Of a DNA stretch of 64,000 nucleotides, positions 11,132 through 21,605 are shown piece after piece. The position numbers and the translations under genes were made by a program. Below the pieces are notes generated by a model. That model worked only from the letters and a program-made list of their open reading frames with translations. It was not told where the DNA came from and ran no database searches. This DNA comes from Mytilisepta virgata. Taxonomy: Eukaryota; Mollusca; Bivalvia; Mytilida; Mytilidae. The DNA is taken from assembly GCA_028015205.1 (NCBI GenBank), contig CM051513.1, positions 46,752,841 through 46,816,840 of the forward strand, read 5' to 3'. Within the stretch, counting starts at the first letter, position 1, and the number at the start of each line of letters is the position of its first letter.

Positions 11132-11876
11132 CTGAGCTTTTAAACCCCTTTCAGGGTCAGAATTTTCTTATATTCTAGTTGTGGTGTGTGTAAGTAATAG
11201 AAAATACCAGGTTACAATGGTAGTTTATGCATTATTAATTTTTTATAGTACTTGTAGTAACTACACCCAGTTTGCAGCAAAGTGTGTTTTTTTCCTTTTA
11301 CCAAGATTTTTTTTTTTGTATTCAATATATTATTATTTTTTGTATGTTTAATAAACTCATTATGTATTTGTGTTTTTCTTGAGCTGTTGTATAATAACTA
11401 TTAGAATCATGGTTTGTTTTTCTACAATATGTTTATTTTGTAGAAATTCTGTCCTCTTTATGTACTATACCATCAAATGCATACAAAGTTGTCATACTAG
11501 CTTAAAAAAACATATCTATAAAATGAATATACACTTTATGTTTCCTTTCTGTTTATGTTTTAGCAAACAAGCCTGTCAACATTAATAAAAAAATAAAATG
11601 AACAGGTCAAATTAAATGAACTTGTCAAATTACAAAAAAATGTGATTAGCCATAGTGATGATTTTTAAATGATTTATACAAAAATCTACATCTGGGGTCA
11701 CCTTCAGTACCATCAGATTTAAACAAAAACCTTAGTCATTCATGATTGTTTAGTTGTAAGGTCCTATATTTGATGTTTAAATGTTAAAATATTGGAATAA
11801 AGTGCATTTTAAACAATTTTTTCAAAAACCATGGGTACGATCCCATGGCGTCTAAGGAAACACACATTTCAGAAAG
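11132..11876. other. AT-rich non-coding DNA
   Basis: Nothing recognisable apart from T-rich runs. It may be intron between the C2H2 exon and the exon starting at 11,877. Confidence 0.4.
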
Positions 11877-13523
11877 GAAGCAAGCCATATAACAAGGGGA
11901 AAAAATACAGAAATGACTTTACCTGCTGAAAATGGCTACCAAAAGACTTGTATGATTTAGTGACTAAATCTGTCCATAAAAAGAATGTTCAAGTAATTCC
12001 TGCCTCTACAAAGTTAGCTCGCTTTCTTAGACCAAAGCCTCCAACAAAAACTGAAGTTGAAAAATGTGCTGAGAATGAAACAAAAACAGGGTAAGAATAC
12101 TTTTTTTGTTTTAAAGCTTTCAAAAATAATCAAACTTGCATAAAAAAGCCACTTATTAACATCTATGGAGAAATAGGCATGTCTCTTATATGCCAGTTCT
12201 TAAAATGTGACACTTGAAGAAAATGCAAGCTAGGATTATGCTTATTTTAGAATTTCTGGTCCTATTTATACTTTTACGAGCTAAATTGTGCATGGTTTTT
12301 AAATATTAAATAAATCAAAACACAGAAAAGGAAAAAAAATACCTTTCTGAAAGTAAATTTTGTCAAAAAGCTTATTTAAAGAAAATACCATTGTAAGGGA
12401 GGTAATTCAAAATAGAATAATTTTCACATTTTTCAAACATTAGTTTTTGACCAAGAAAAAATATCTCATTTCAATTTGGGCTACATTTTTCAACTTCAGG
12501 TCAGAGAAAAATAGTTTTCGACTTCTTCGGATCAATGAACTAGAACAGATGTGGAATGAAGTTTTTATAGAACACAGAGAAACATCCCTTAAGTGCACTG
12601 GGTACATATCATGGGATTTAAGTGCAGAGCAGCAAAGAGGAGCTGCCTGGAGAGAAAAGGCAAGCTGCAATGAGTGTTCTTACCATTCCAAAATGTTCAA
12701 CCTTTATAATGAGGTGGTCGCTAAGAAACGTGGTCGTCGAACAGCAGCTATCAATCTGGCCATACAAGTTGCACTAAATCACATAGCGATTAGCACAACT
12801 GGTCTACAGAAATTATTTCTAGGTTCTAACATACCAGCTCCTTCCACTTCAAGTATGCAACACAGTGCTAATGTTGTTTCTGAAATTATAGAAGAGTACA
12901 ATAAAAAGGATTTGGCTCAGAAAAGAAAATTAATTAAGGAAATAAACATATTGAGGGGTGATAATCATAATATTATTAATATTCAGGCAGACGGAATGTA
13001 TAATAACCCTATTTATTCCGGGAAGAGGAAAACACCATTTCAACCAGCTACTCAATGTACATACAACATGTCAGAAAATAATACTTATAAGCACAGTATT
13101 GTAAGCACTAGACAAATTTCTAAACTATGCTCAAATAAGAGTGAACATAAAACAAAAACAAAGGTGAAATCTCACTTGGGTCACAGTTCCGCAAACATTG
13201 AAATGCATGACAGCATAGGCAGTGAGGAGCGATGGGCTAAAGATTGCTTGTTAGACCTGAAAAATGATGGTCTTGAAGTTCAAGAAATCACCACTGACCC
13301 TGACAGCAGTGCATTTAGAGCTGCAGAGTCTCTTTATGAATCTGGTATTACTAATACTCAACCAATTCATTTTCTAGATACGAGACATGTGTCCGCAAAT
13401 CATAGAAATTTTATTAAAAGAGCGTCAGGTCTGAAGGAAATAATGCCGGCACGATTAGTTTTAAGTGCATTACGGAATAAATCTATTCAGTTGACATTTA
13501 TTTCGTTATTTCTCAAATTCTAA
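11877..13523 (+). pseudogene. Mutator-like transposase-domain gene (two exons, one stop)
   Basis: Two exons join in phase: 11877-12090 (donor AGG|GTAAGA) and 12500-13523 (acceptor caacttcag). The first encodes a basic start (SKPYNKGKKY) and LARFLRPKPPTKTEVE. The second carries a cysteine pair (CNECSYHS), GRRTAAINLAIQVALNHIAI, DGMYNNPIYSGKRKTPFQPA and a late FLDTRHVSANH. This order matches the long domain labelled 'Mutator-like transposase' in many invertebrate predictions; I recognise it by pattern, not by search. Acidic residues in DSIGSEERWAKDC and TTDPDSSA are catalytic candidates. Exon 1 has an in-frame TGA after DFTC, and the protein ends at 358 codons in the second frame without the usual C-terminal half, so it is probably inactive. 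A ~66-bp direct duplication follows (13,478 and 13,543). Confidence 0.65.
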
Positions 13524-13729
13524 AACGCGATCGAACGATAACGGATTAAATCTATTCAGTTGGCATTTGTTTTATTTTTTTATTTTAAACCACAGAACGA
13601 AAAAAATTGTTGTACAATTAAATAAGTTGATTTCCTCATACATACGAGTAGTATTGCCTACAGCAATGTTTTTAAAGGCGAGTGTTTTTTCCTGAATAGA
13701 AATCAATAAAGTAAACTATATATATATAT

Positions 13730-15202
13730 ATGCTGTCTACAAATTACACAAATAAAAATGTCAGGAAGAGGAAAGCCACGCAAAAAATATGGACAGGGCA
13801 GTTTTCACTTGCAGAAAAGGGATCCGTTACAGATACATTTTTCAGACTGGGGAAATCCATGGACATTTTCAAATCTCTGTTGTCAAATGATAAGGATTTA
13901 ATAAGTTGGTTGCAGCTTCATGGGGTATTGGCTAACTCCATTCTATGCAAATGTGGGAAAACAGCTGTTCTTAACAAACGGGAAAAAAATGCAGACGGGT
14001 TTTGTTTCAGATGTGGTAAAGGCCATGAACACACATTAAGAAAGTTCTCATTTTTCCTGGGTTCTTCATACAACTTCCGAGATCTCCTTTTTATTCGCTG
14101 CTATCTTAATGGAGAAACATTGCACCAGTGCTCTCTGAGTTCCGGACTGGAATATAAATCTACATCAGTTCACTGGGGTTCTTTCGTAAGAGAGGCGTTT
14201 GCAGAATATGTTTATAGAAATATGTTTGACATGACATTCTCAAGGGAGGTAGAAATAGATGAAAGTTTTTTGGGGAAAAGTGAAATACAACAAAGGAAAA
14301 CCAGTAGGCCATAGGATTTGTATTTTTGGGTTAGTTGAAAGGGCAAAAAATAGGATAATTCTTTATCCAGTAGATAATCGTGACTCCGCTACTCTCATAC
14401 CTATCATACAAAGACATGTATCTCCTGGAACTACAATATACTCTGATACTTGGGCTGCATATTTCCCATTAAATCAGTTAGGTTACCAGCATTTTTCGGT
14501 GACTCATAAATCTACTTTTCGACAGACATACAAGAGCATTGAAACTGGTGAAATTGTCCATTGTAACACCAATAGAATAGAGGGAGCATGGAAGCATCTA
14601 AAGACCACTTCCGAAGAATAAATGGTTCAAATACAAAAATGTTTGAGCAAAGACTTTCTGAAATTATTTGGAGAAATCACATACATAAACAAAATATTTA
14701 TTCCAGCTTCTTTAATCAATTGAGTGAGATATTCCCTCTAAATTGTGAACCAACATATACCTACACTACTCCACTTTTCAAAAGTTGGACCCCGCCATCA
14801 AAAGAAGTAGAAGGCAACCATCAGGTAACAATTGTGCAGGACAGTGACACTGAATCAGACGGGGAAACATCAGAAAATGAGACAGAACCTGCTGCCCCAT
14901 CTGCAAGTGTACCCTTAAGAGCATCTGCTTTTCCTGAAGAGCAAGTTGCAGGCCCTTCAAACATCAACACGATACCCGCTAAGAAACACAGTTCAAGAAA
15001 ATCTGTACCTGATTTTGCATCATTGGACAGTGATGAAGAACATGAGATGGAAAGAGCCAAGTTGTTCTTTCCACGTGATTTTAAACCAATAAAAACAAGT
15101 TCCACTAAGAAAGGAAACCAGAGGCTCCCAGGAGCCTGTAATCGCTCACCTGGCATACAGTTGCCAAAGTTGACATTAAAATTTTTAGTTTGTACAGAGT
15201 AA
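13730..15202 (+). pseudogene. Merlin (ISXO2/IS1595-type) transposase, two frameshifts
   Basis: A DDE transposase of the Merlin superfamily. The first frame (13730-14311) has an N-terminal zinc-ribbon-like CKCGKTAVLN...CFRCGKGH and ends in VEIDESFLGK, the first catalytic Asp. The second frame (about 14270-14600) has ERAKNRIILYPVDNRDSATL, TTIYSDTWAAY (second Asp) and NTNRIEGAWKHL (catalytic Glu). The third frame (to 15202) has DHFRRINGSN and a Ser/acidic tail of ~140 residues, longer than in bacterial relatives. The shifts fall in a TTTTTTGGGGAAAA run (~14,270, one extra base) and near CTAAAG (~14,603, one base lost), so they compensate. Both lie in short homopolymers; decay or assembly error can explain them. 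It starts 200 bp after the Mutator-like gene on the same strand. TIRs were not located. Confidence 0.85.
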
Positions 15203-15229
15203 GCAGTTTAAAACAAAAAAAATCAAAAT

Positions 15230-15839
15230 ATCCTATAGTGATCTATGTTAAACAAGTTTGGTTAATTGGTCATCTTTGTTTGTGTCTGATGTCAATGATT
15301 TAAATTCTAAAAATGACCATTTTATTGAAGTTTGGTTCTAATTGTAAATTTAGATTTTTTCTATGAACTTTTCATAGTGTTCTTATTAAATGTAGGTTTC
15401 TTGTAGTAGTAATGTTAGTTGGCTGGTTGGGTAATTGGATAGGATTATCCTAGGGTGAGTGCTCACTAACCTGTTTAATCCTGCCACATACTAAATGTGT
15501 TTGTTCGAAGCCAAGAATTTGTAGTTCAGTGGTTGTCTTCGTTTATTTGTTTACTGTTATTCCTTGTTGATTAGGTGCATTGTTATATCTTATGAATTTT
15601 GATACATTTTGTATTTTTCGAGGCTTTTTACATCTTGTTTTATGGTGTCATTTTGATCTATTGTTGAAACTTCTACCATTCCAGACTGTACTCAATATGA
15701 ATATATTGGTTAAGTTTGACAACCACATTGAATTTAACTTAAGTCCATGGAAGGTAAAATGTAGGTCAAAATGATCAAAGTGTTCTTATTCTGGACTGTA
15801 CAAGTAAACATGAATTCACTGATAAAGTTTGACAACCAT
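15230..15839 (+). repeat. Degenerate core-repeat DNA upstream of the pearl-like elements
   Basis: Drifted phrases of the 166-bp core (tatgttaaac, gaccatttt..gaagtttggttc, ttttcatag) appear from about 15,236. A separate ~125-bp duplication (tccagactgtac / tctggactgtac ... gtttgacaacca) occupies about 15,680-15,840. Confidence 0.45.
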
Positions 15840-16625
15840 AATATGAATATTTGTACAGAAATGGACCTAGATGCGAAACTTAACCAAAGTCACTGGAGCA
15901 GAAGGTAGTTCTAGACATATTGGTTGGAATGGGGGGAGGGGGGTCATTGGACATAATTCTGAAAGGGATCCTCCTAGTGACCATTCCACTAAAGTTTGGC
16001 TCCAGTTGAGCAAGAAGTTCCAGATGATAATATTTTTTAATGAATTTCCCATAAGAACCTATGTTAAACTAAGTTCGGCTGTGGTGGCCATCTTGGTTGG
16101 CGAGTAGGGTCAACGGATACAATTCTGAAAGGGACCTATCTAATGACCATTCAACCAAACTTTTGCTCCATTTGAGTGGGTAGTTCCAGACAAGAAGATT
16201 TTTAATTGAATTTCCTATAGAGTCCTATATTAAACTAAGTTTCGCTGTGGCGGCCATCTTGGTTGGCGCGCGGAGCCGTCGGATACAATTCTGAAAGCGG
16301 ATCACCAAATAATCATTCCACCAAAGTTTGACATAAATTGGTTGAGTAGTTTTGGAGGAGAAGATTAAAAAAAAACAACCCTCCCCCTTTTTTCTATTTT
16401 TAGTAACGGCAGCCATGTTTGTTGGTCGATCGCGACCCCAGATACATTTCTGGAAGGGGACCATCCAACGACCATTCCAGCAAAGTTTGGTTGAAATTGG
16501 CCCAGTAATTTCAGAGGAGAAAATTAAAATGTGAATTGTGGACAGTGGGACAGACAGACGGACAGACGACGGACGCCAAGTGATGACAAAATCTCACATG
16601 ACCTTTCAAGCCAGGTGAGCTAAAA
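15840..16625 (+). mobile_element. Pearl-like tandem-core element 1
   Basis: Core monomers of about 165 bp (anchor CCCATAGGGTCCTATGTTAA-like at 16048 and 16214) lead into a distinct end: a short purine/pyrimidine microsatellite (gacagacagacggacagacg), ACGCCAAGTGATGACAAAA, then a hairpin (CTCACATGACC / GCCAGGTGAG) and CTAAAAA. A tandem core plus ACGG-type microsatellite is the published architecture of bivalve pearl elements, often grouped with non-autonomous Helitron/Helentron-like DNA. No coding capacity. Confidence 0.7.
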
Positions 16626-17615
16626 AGGATCACCTAAGTACCATTCCACCAAAGTTTAATTCAAATTGAGCAAGTAGTTCCAGACGAGAAGATTTTTTAA
16701 TGAATTTCCCATAGGGTCCTATGTTAAACTAAGTTCCGCTGTGGTGGCCATGTTGAATGGTGGGTCGGGTCATTGGATACAATTCTTAAAGGGACCTACC
16801 TAATGAGCGTTCCACCAAAGTTTGGTTCCAATTGAACAAGTAGTTTCAGAGGAGAACATTTTCCATTGAATTTCCCATAGGGTCCTATGTTAAACTAAGT
16901 TCAGCTGAGGCGGCCATCTTGTTTGGCGGGTGGGGTCATCGGATACAATTCTGAAAGAGACCTACCTAATGATCATTCCACCAAAGTTTGGTTCCATTTG
17001 AGCAAGTAGTTCCAGACGAGAAGATTTTTTAATGAATTTCCCATAGGGTCCTATGTTAAACTAAGTTCGGCTGAAGCAGCCATCTTGGTTGGTGGGCGGG
17101 GTCATTGGATACAATTCTGAAAGAGGATCATCTAAGGACCATTCCATCAAAGTTTGATTCAAATTGAGCATGTGGTTCCAGACAAAAAGATTTTTTAATG
17201 AATTTCCCATAGGGTCCTATGTTAAACTAAGTTCGGCTGTGGCAGCCATCTTGATTGGCGGGTGGAGTCATCGGATACAATTCTGAAAGAGGATCATCTA
17301 AGGACCATTCCACTTAAGTTTGACATAAATTGGTTGAGTAGTTTTGGAGGAGAAGATTTTTTAAGAAACCACCCCCTTTTTTCTATTTTTAGTAACGGCA
17401 GCCATGTTTGTTGGTGGATTGCGACCCCTGATACAATTCTGGAAGGGGACCACCCAAGGACCATTCCTGCAAAGTTTGGTTGAAATTGGTCCAGTGGTTT
17501 CAGAGGAGAAGATTAAAATGTGAATTGTGGACGGACGGACGGACGGACGGACAGACGACGGACGCCAAGTGATGACAAAAGCTCACATGGCCTTTCAGGC
17601 CAGGTGAGCTAAAAA
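16626..17615 (+). mobile_element. Pearl-like tandem-core element 2
   Basis: Four well-preserved monomers spaced exactly 166 bp (CCCATAGGGTCC at 16708, 16874, 17040, 17206), then one diverged monomer. The terminus has (ACGG)n at 17529-17553, ACGCCAAGTGATGACAAAA and a hairpin at 17581-17609. The hairpin arms GCTCACATGGCC and GGCCAGGTGAGC pair with one mismatch around TTTCA, and the element ends ...GAGCTAAAAA. It follows element 1 head to tail, so the two may be a tandem dimer. The inferred end fits the Helitron-like hairpin plus CTRR rule, although the CTAA overlaps the stem here. Confidence 0.75.
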
Positions 17616-17712
17616 GCGAAGCACACGAAGACGGAGCGGTAGCCGACGGAGCAACCCTTATTCAGAGTCAGCTTTCGTATATGACCTGTCTTCGGACAGT
17701 GATTTCCAATAG
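17614..17712 (+). pseudogene. Short Arg/Ser-rich reading frame abutting the pearl end
   Basis: Open from the pearl boundary to TAG 17710-17712: KRSTRRRSGSRRSNPYS, then an acidic DLSSDSDFQ end. There is no ATG. The next gene (18018-18392) ends in HYRSTRKR, so this could be the C-terminal remnant of a related gene whose 5' part was removed or displaced by the pearl element. Speculative. Confidence 0.25.
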
Positions 17713-17875
17713 GTTAAACAGTAAGTATATAGGTTTAATTTTGGATGTTTCAAATTCACGAAATAAACGTAACTATGGTCTGTATTCGGACAGTGTTTTC
17801 CATATAAGTTAGAACAGTGGGTATATAGGTTTAATTTGTATGTTTCAATTTTACTTAATAAACGTAAATATTTGT
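17680..17875 (+). repeat. Two-copy ~95-bp tandem duplication
   Basis: 'ttcggacagtg.tttcca' to 'ataaacgtaa' occurs at about 17690-17774 and 17785-17870 with about 80% identity. It lies upstream of the ORF at 18018. Confidence 0.7.
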
Positions 17876-18017
17876 AGGAATGCATAAAGGAAAACATCGT
17901 AATTAGATATGTAACCTGGACTCACGGTAAGTAGTGTTCACTGACCTTCCGATATATAGATCTAAATTTCTTTACATAACGTTGTATCTATATTGAAATT
18001 GTTAAACTTGTATAAAG

Positions 18018-18392
18018 ATGCCACCCACTCCTCGACGTACAAGAAACCGAATGATATTTGAATTATGGAGTGATATACAAGACATAGTTGGAAGTGCCAG
18101 ACGATGGCCATATAGAATCCGGTCATACTTTTGGACAAGACATTTACTGCCTTGGGAGAGAATTTTAGTGGCAGCATTTGTGTATGTAAATGGTCTCAAT
18201 CCCGAGGTTTTCATGGAATGGGTACAGTTGATGTATTTATGTAGAGATCGTGCTGCAGTCAACCATTTTCAAGCTCTCTTTCGTTTATTTGAAAGTGTAA
18301 ACTATAGACTGTACGCCTTCAATGTTACTGCTGGACGGTATGAATATTTAAATGGGGAGGTGCATCATTACCGTTCTACTCGTAAAAGGTAA
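18018..18392 (+). CDS. Intact 124-codon orphan ORF
   Basis: A single uninterrupted ATG-to-stop frame. The protein is basic at both ends (MPPTPRRTRNR, RSTRKR) with a compact middle rich in aromatic and hydrophobic residues (FELWSDIQDIVGSARRWPYR, RILVAAFVYVNGLNPEVF, LCRDRAAVNHFQALFRLFE). I see no signal peptide, membrane segment or known catalytic motif. A polyadenylation signal AATAAA lies at 18399, only 7 bp after the stop, which supports a real compact transcription unit. I do not recognise the family. Intronless structure, small size and location between transposable elements make an element-encoded accessory protein plausible, but a host retrogene is equally possible. Confidence 0.6.
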   Translation: MPPTPRRTRNRMIFELWSDIQDIVGSARRWPYRIRSYFWTRHLLPWERILVAAFVYVNGLNPEVFMEWVQLMYLCRDRAAVNHFQALFRLFESVNYRLYAFNVTAGRYEYLNGEVHHYRSTRKR

Positions 18393-18404
18393 AATGTAAA
18401 TAAA

Positions 18405-18959
18405 ACTATACATTTACCCTCAAAATGTAATTCATTCCGTTCCCATACCATGTACCATTTTAATAAATTATCGGTCCATTTATACGAGTACAGACGATCT
18501 AGAAGATCCTTTATTACTTTCAGGTAAATGAAGAAAATGACAGTTTTGTTTTGTAAACACGTTGGTTTTGTTTTCCGTTTAAGTTTTACATGTTATCCGA
18601 GGTGATGGTGTTTGTACAATAATGGATGTTCTGCCCAATACGTTTGTGTGTTTTTGTGTGTAAATAAGGATTTTAATATTGGACATTGTTACTACACTGG
18701 AAAATAAGATAAAAGGTATTTAAAGCATTGTATATGTTTATATCACCACCCCAATTTCACCAACACTCCTTTTTCTCTGCACTTTGTTACTTTGTCACTC
18801 ACAACAGCACCAAATTTGCAATATTTACATCATGTTTAGCCTATTGTTGATTATTAACACTCTGTTATGTCAATAAACGAAGTTATCAGTATATTTCACT
18901 TTTATCAGACAATATTACAATCCTGGTATTCCTAAATGAATTAGGTTTCCTCTCCGTCT
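18405..18959. other. AT-rich intergenic DNA
   Basis: No ORF, repeat or RNA-like feature that I can support. Confidence 0.5.
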
Positions 18960-21605
18960 GTTAATTAAGCGTATTAGGGCCATCCTTTTATATTTTTTTT
19001 TTCAAATTGTCGACTTTAATCTTGGAATTTGTCAATTAATCATTACATCATCTGAAATATCCCCGTGTTGTGTTTTCAAATTTCCCGGTGGTTATAAAAA
19101 TATATTATTAAACTATTATAATATATCTTTCTTTTATTTGCTTTTACCGTCATTTTTTCATTTTCTGTCATTTCAAATTTCCCAGTGTCAAGTATATCAC
19201 AAAATTTGCTGTAAATATGAATTTTTTTTTAGTTTTTTTTACCCTCTAAAAATAGCTAGCCCCTTTTTCCTTGAATTATCCCCAAAGATAACCCTTTTAG
19301 AGAGTGGGATAAGGATGTAAATATTTTATTACTGAGGCATTCTGCTTAAATGTTATATTAAATATTATTTATCTAAAACACCGTCTCATATACTGATCAT
19401 CAAATTTCCCCGTGATTCAGTAAAACGCTGTCTTACATAAAATATTCTTTTGTTTATTAGTTTTAGTAAGTAATTAGGTCCATTATTGAGATCATTTCAA
19501 ATATCCCCATATCATGGTATCAAATTTCCCTACGTTTTTGCAGCATATCATAAAATTTGAAATAAATTTGAATTAAAGTATAAAACTATATTTAAACTAT
19601 AATAATCTTTCTTTTATTCAATTCCGACCGAAAGGGTTTAATTTGGTCCATTATTCACGCGATTTCAAATTTCCCCGCCCGAACCTGAAACGGGGATATT
19701 TAAAATTCTTCATATTTTTTTTTAATAAAAGATAAGACTAGTTTTGAAATTTTATTTTTTTACCCCCTAAAAATACCTAGCCCCTTTTTTCTAAAATATA
19801 CCCCAAAGATAACCCTTTCAGAGAGTGGGATGAGGTTGTTAATATTTTACTGTTGATGTATTTTACTAAAATGTTTTATTACACATAATTTCTCTAAAAC
19901 GCTGTCTTATATACTGATCCTCAAATTTCCCCGTCTGTTTCTCTAAAACACTATCTTAAAGAAAAATAACTCCGATATAAATGTACTATCTTTTATTGAC
20001 AAAAGTCCATTAGAAAAAATTCAGTTACATTTTATTAAGCATACATTGGGCACCAAAAAAACTGCTACAAATCTTGCTGTTAGAGCAGAAATAGGGATGT
20101 TACCATTAGAAACTTTTATAATGACACAAACCATTTTGTACTTTTTGAGATTGAATAATGATAGTCTTAACCCACTTCTTAAAGAGGCATATGATCTTAC
20201 AAAATCATTAGACAAAGATGGAATTTATTCATGGTACACATATGCAAAAAATATATCGGAAGAATAAAAAATTAACTTGGAATTAATTAATAATTGTAAA
20301 ACCATAAAACAAGTAAAGAATATTAAACCAGTGATAAAAAAATCTGTTATTAACTACTATAAAAATATAGTTGATGACCAAATTAATAATTTAAATGACA
20401 GTAACAAAAATTATTTATATAAATTTCTAAAAATAAATAATAATGAAGAAGAATATTATTTATCTCACCCTAATAAAGATACTAGAAAAATATTAACAAA
20501 ATTTAGAGTTAGTGATCATGAATTGCTTATAGAAACTGGTAGATACAAAAAAATCCCAAGAGAACAAAGAAAATGTCAAGTGTGTAATAATATAGATGAC
20601 GAATTTCACTTCTTTTTTAATTGTAAACTTAATAGAAATGCAAGAGAATCATTTATGAAATATTTAGAGGAAACTCATATTAATTTTAACAATCTTTCGG
20701 CCACAGAAAAATTAATAACTATATTAAATCCATCAACACCTTTGCAGATTAAAACAGTAGTCTCTTTTATTGTCCAGTCATTAGAACTGAGGAAAGGGGA
20801 CCCATAAACTGTTAATACTGAATACATATGAATACTAAGTACTTTGTGTATCATCTATGTATATGTAATATGATTTATATGTTTGTATTGCTACAACCCT
20901 AATGGGTTTTTTTGTTTGCAATTAATAAATAAATAAATATATACTGATCCTCAAATTTCCCCTTGTTTCTCTAAAACACTGTCAAGATACTGATCCTCAA
21001 ATTTCTCCGTCTGTTTCTCTAAAACACTGTCTTATATACTGATTCTCAAATTTCCCCGCATCTGTTTCTCTATGACACTGTCCTATATACTGATCCTCAA
21101 ATTTTCCGTGTTTCTCTAAAACGCTGTCTTACATACTGATCCTCAAATTTCCCCGCGTCTGTTTCTCTAAGACACTGTCCTATATACTGATCCTCAAATT
21201 TCCCCGCGTTTCTCAAACGCTGTCAAGATACTGATCCTCAAATTTCTCCGTCTGTTTCTCTAAAACACTGTCTTATATACTGATCCTCAAATTTCCCGCG
21301 TCTGTTTTCACTAAGACACTGTCTTGTATACTGATCCTCAAATTTCCCCGTCTGTCTTACATAAAATATTCTTTCGTTTATTAGTTTTAGTAAGTAATTA
21401 GGTCCATTAGTGAGGTCATTTCAAATATCCCCGTATCATGGTATCAAATTTCCCTACGTTTTTGCAGCATATCATAAAATTTGAAATAAATTTGAATTAA
21501 AGTATAAAACTATATTTAAACTATAATAATCTTTCTTTTATTCAATTCCGACCGAAAGGGTTTAATTTGGTCCATTATTCACGCGATTTCAAATTTCCCC
21601 GTACT
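18960..21605 (+). repeat. Complex array built on CAAATTTCCCC motifs
   Basis: The motif TTTCAAATTTCCCCG or close variants recurs about 20 times. Two layers are visible. Long blocks: 19,428-19,675 is repeated almost identically at 21,349-21,601, and a CCCCTAAAAATACCTAGCCCC block occurs at 19,243 and 19,767. Short ~45-52-bp monomers (TACTGATCCTCAAATTTCCC, then TGTTTCTCTAAAACACTGTC) run in about nine copies at 20,940-21,350. A LINE tail (19,975-20,938) is inserted within it. One single remote copy sits at 10,508. Confidence 0.85.
19975..20938 (+). pseudogene. 5'-truncated LINE, C-terminal domain only
   Basis: One frame from about 19,985 to TAA 20805-20807 encodes the C-terminal part of a LINE ORF2. 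It reads SPLEKIQLHFIKHTLG, TNLAVRAEIGMLPLETFI, then FRVSDHELLIETGRYKKIPR and the zinc-like CQVCNNIDDEFHFFFNC motif common after the RT of many LINEs. It is broken by one in-frame TAA at 20265-20267. The 3' UTR ends in (AATA)n-type repeats at about 20,925-20,938. The RT itself is absent, so this is a typical dead-on-arrival copy, inserted into the CAAATTTCCCC array. Confidence 0.8.

Noticed and set aside
14259..14276. Programmed frameshift at TTTTTTG in the Merlin gene
   Set aside because: The slippery string would give a -1 shift, but the continuing frame needs +1; a one-base insertion explains it better.
14778..15156. Minus-strand ORFs opposite the Merlin tail
   Set aside because: Shadows of the real frame; composition is the mirror of the Ser/Glu-rich tail.
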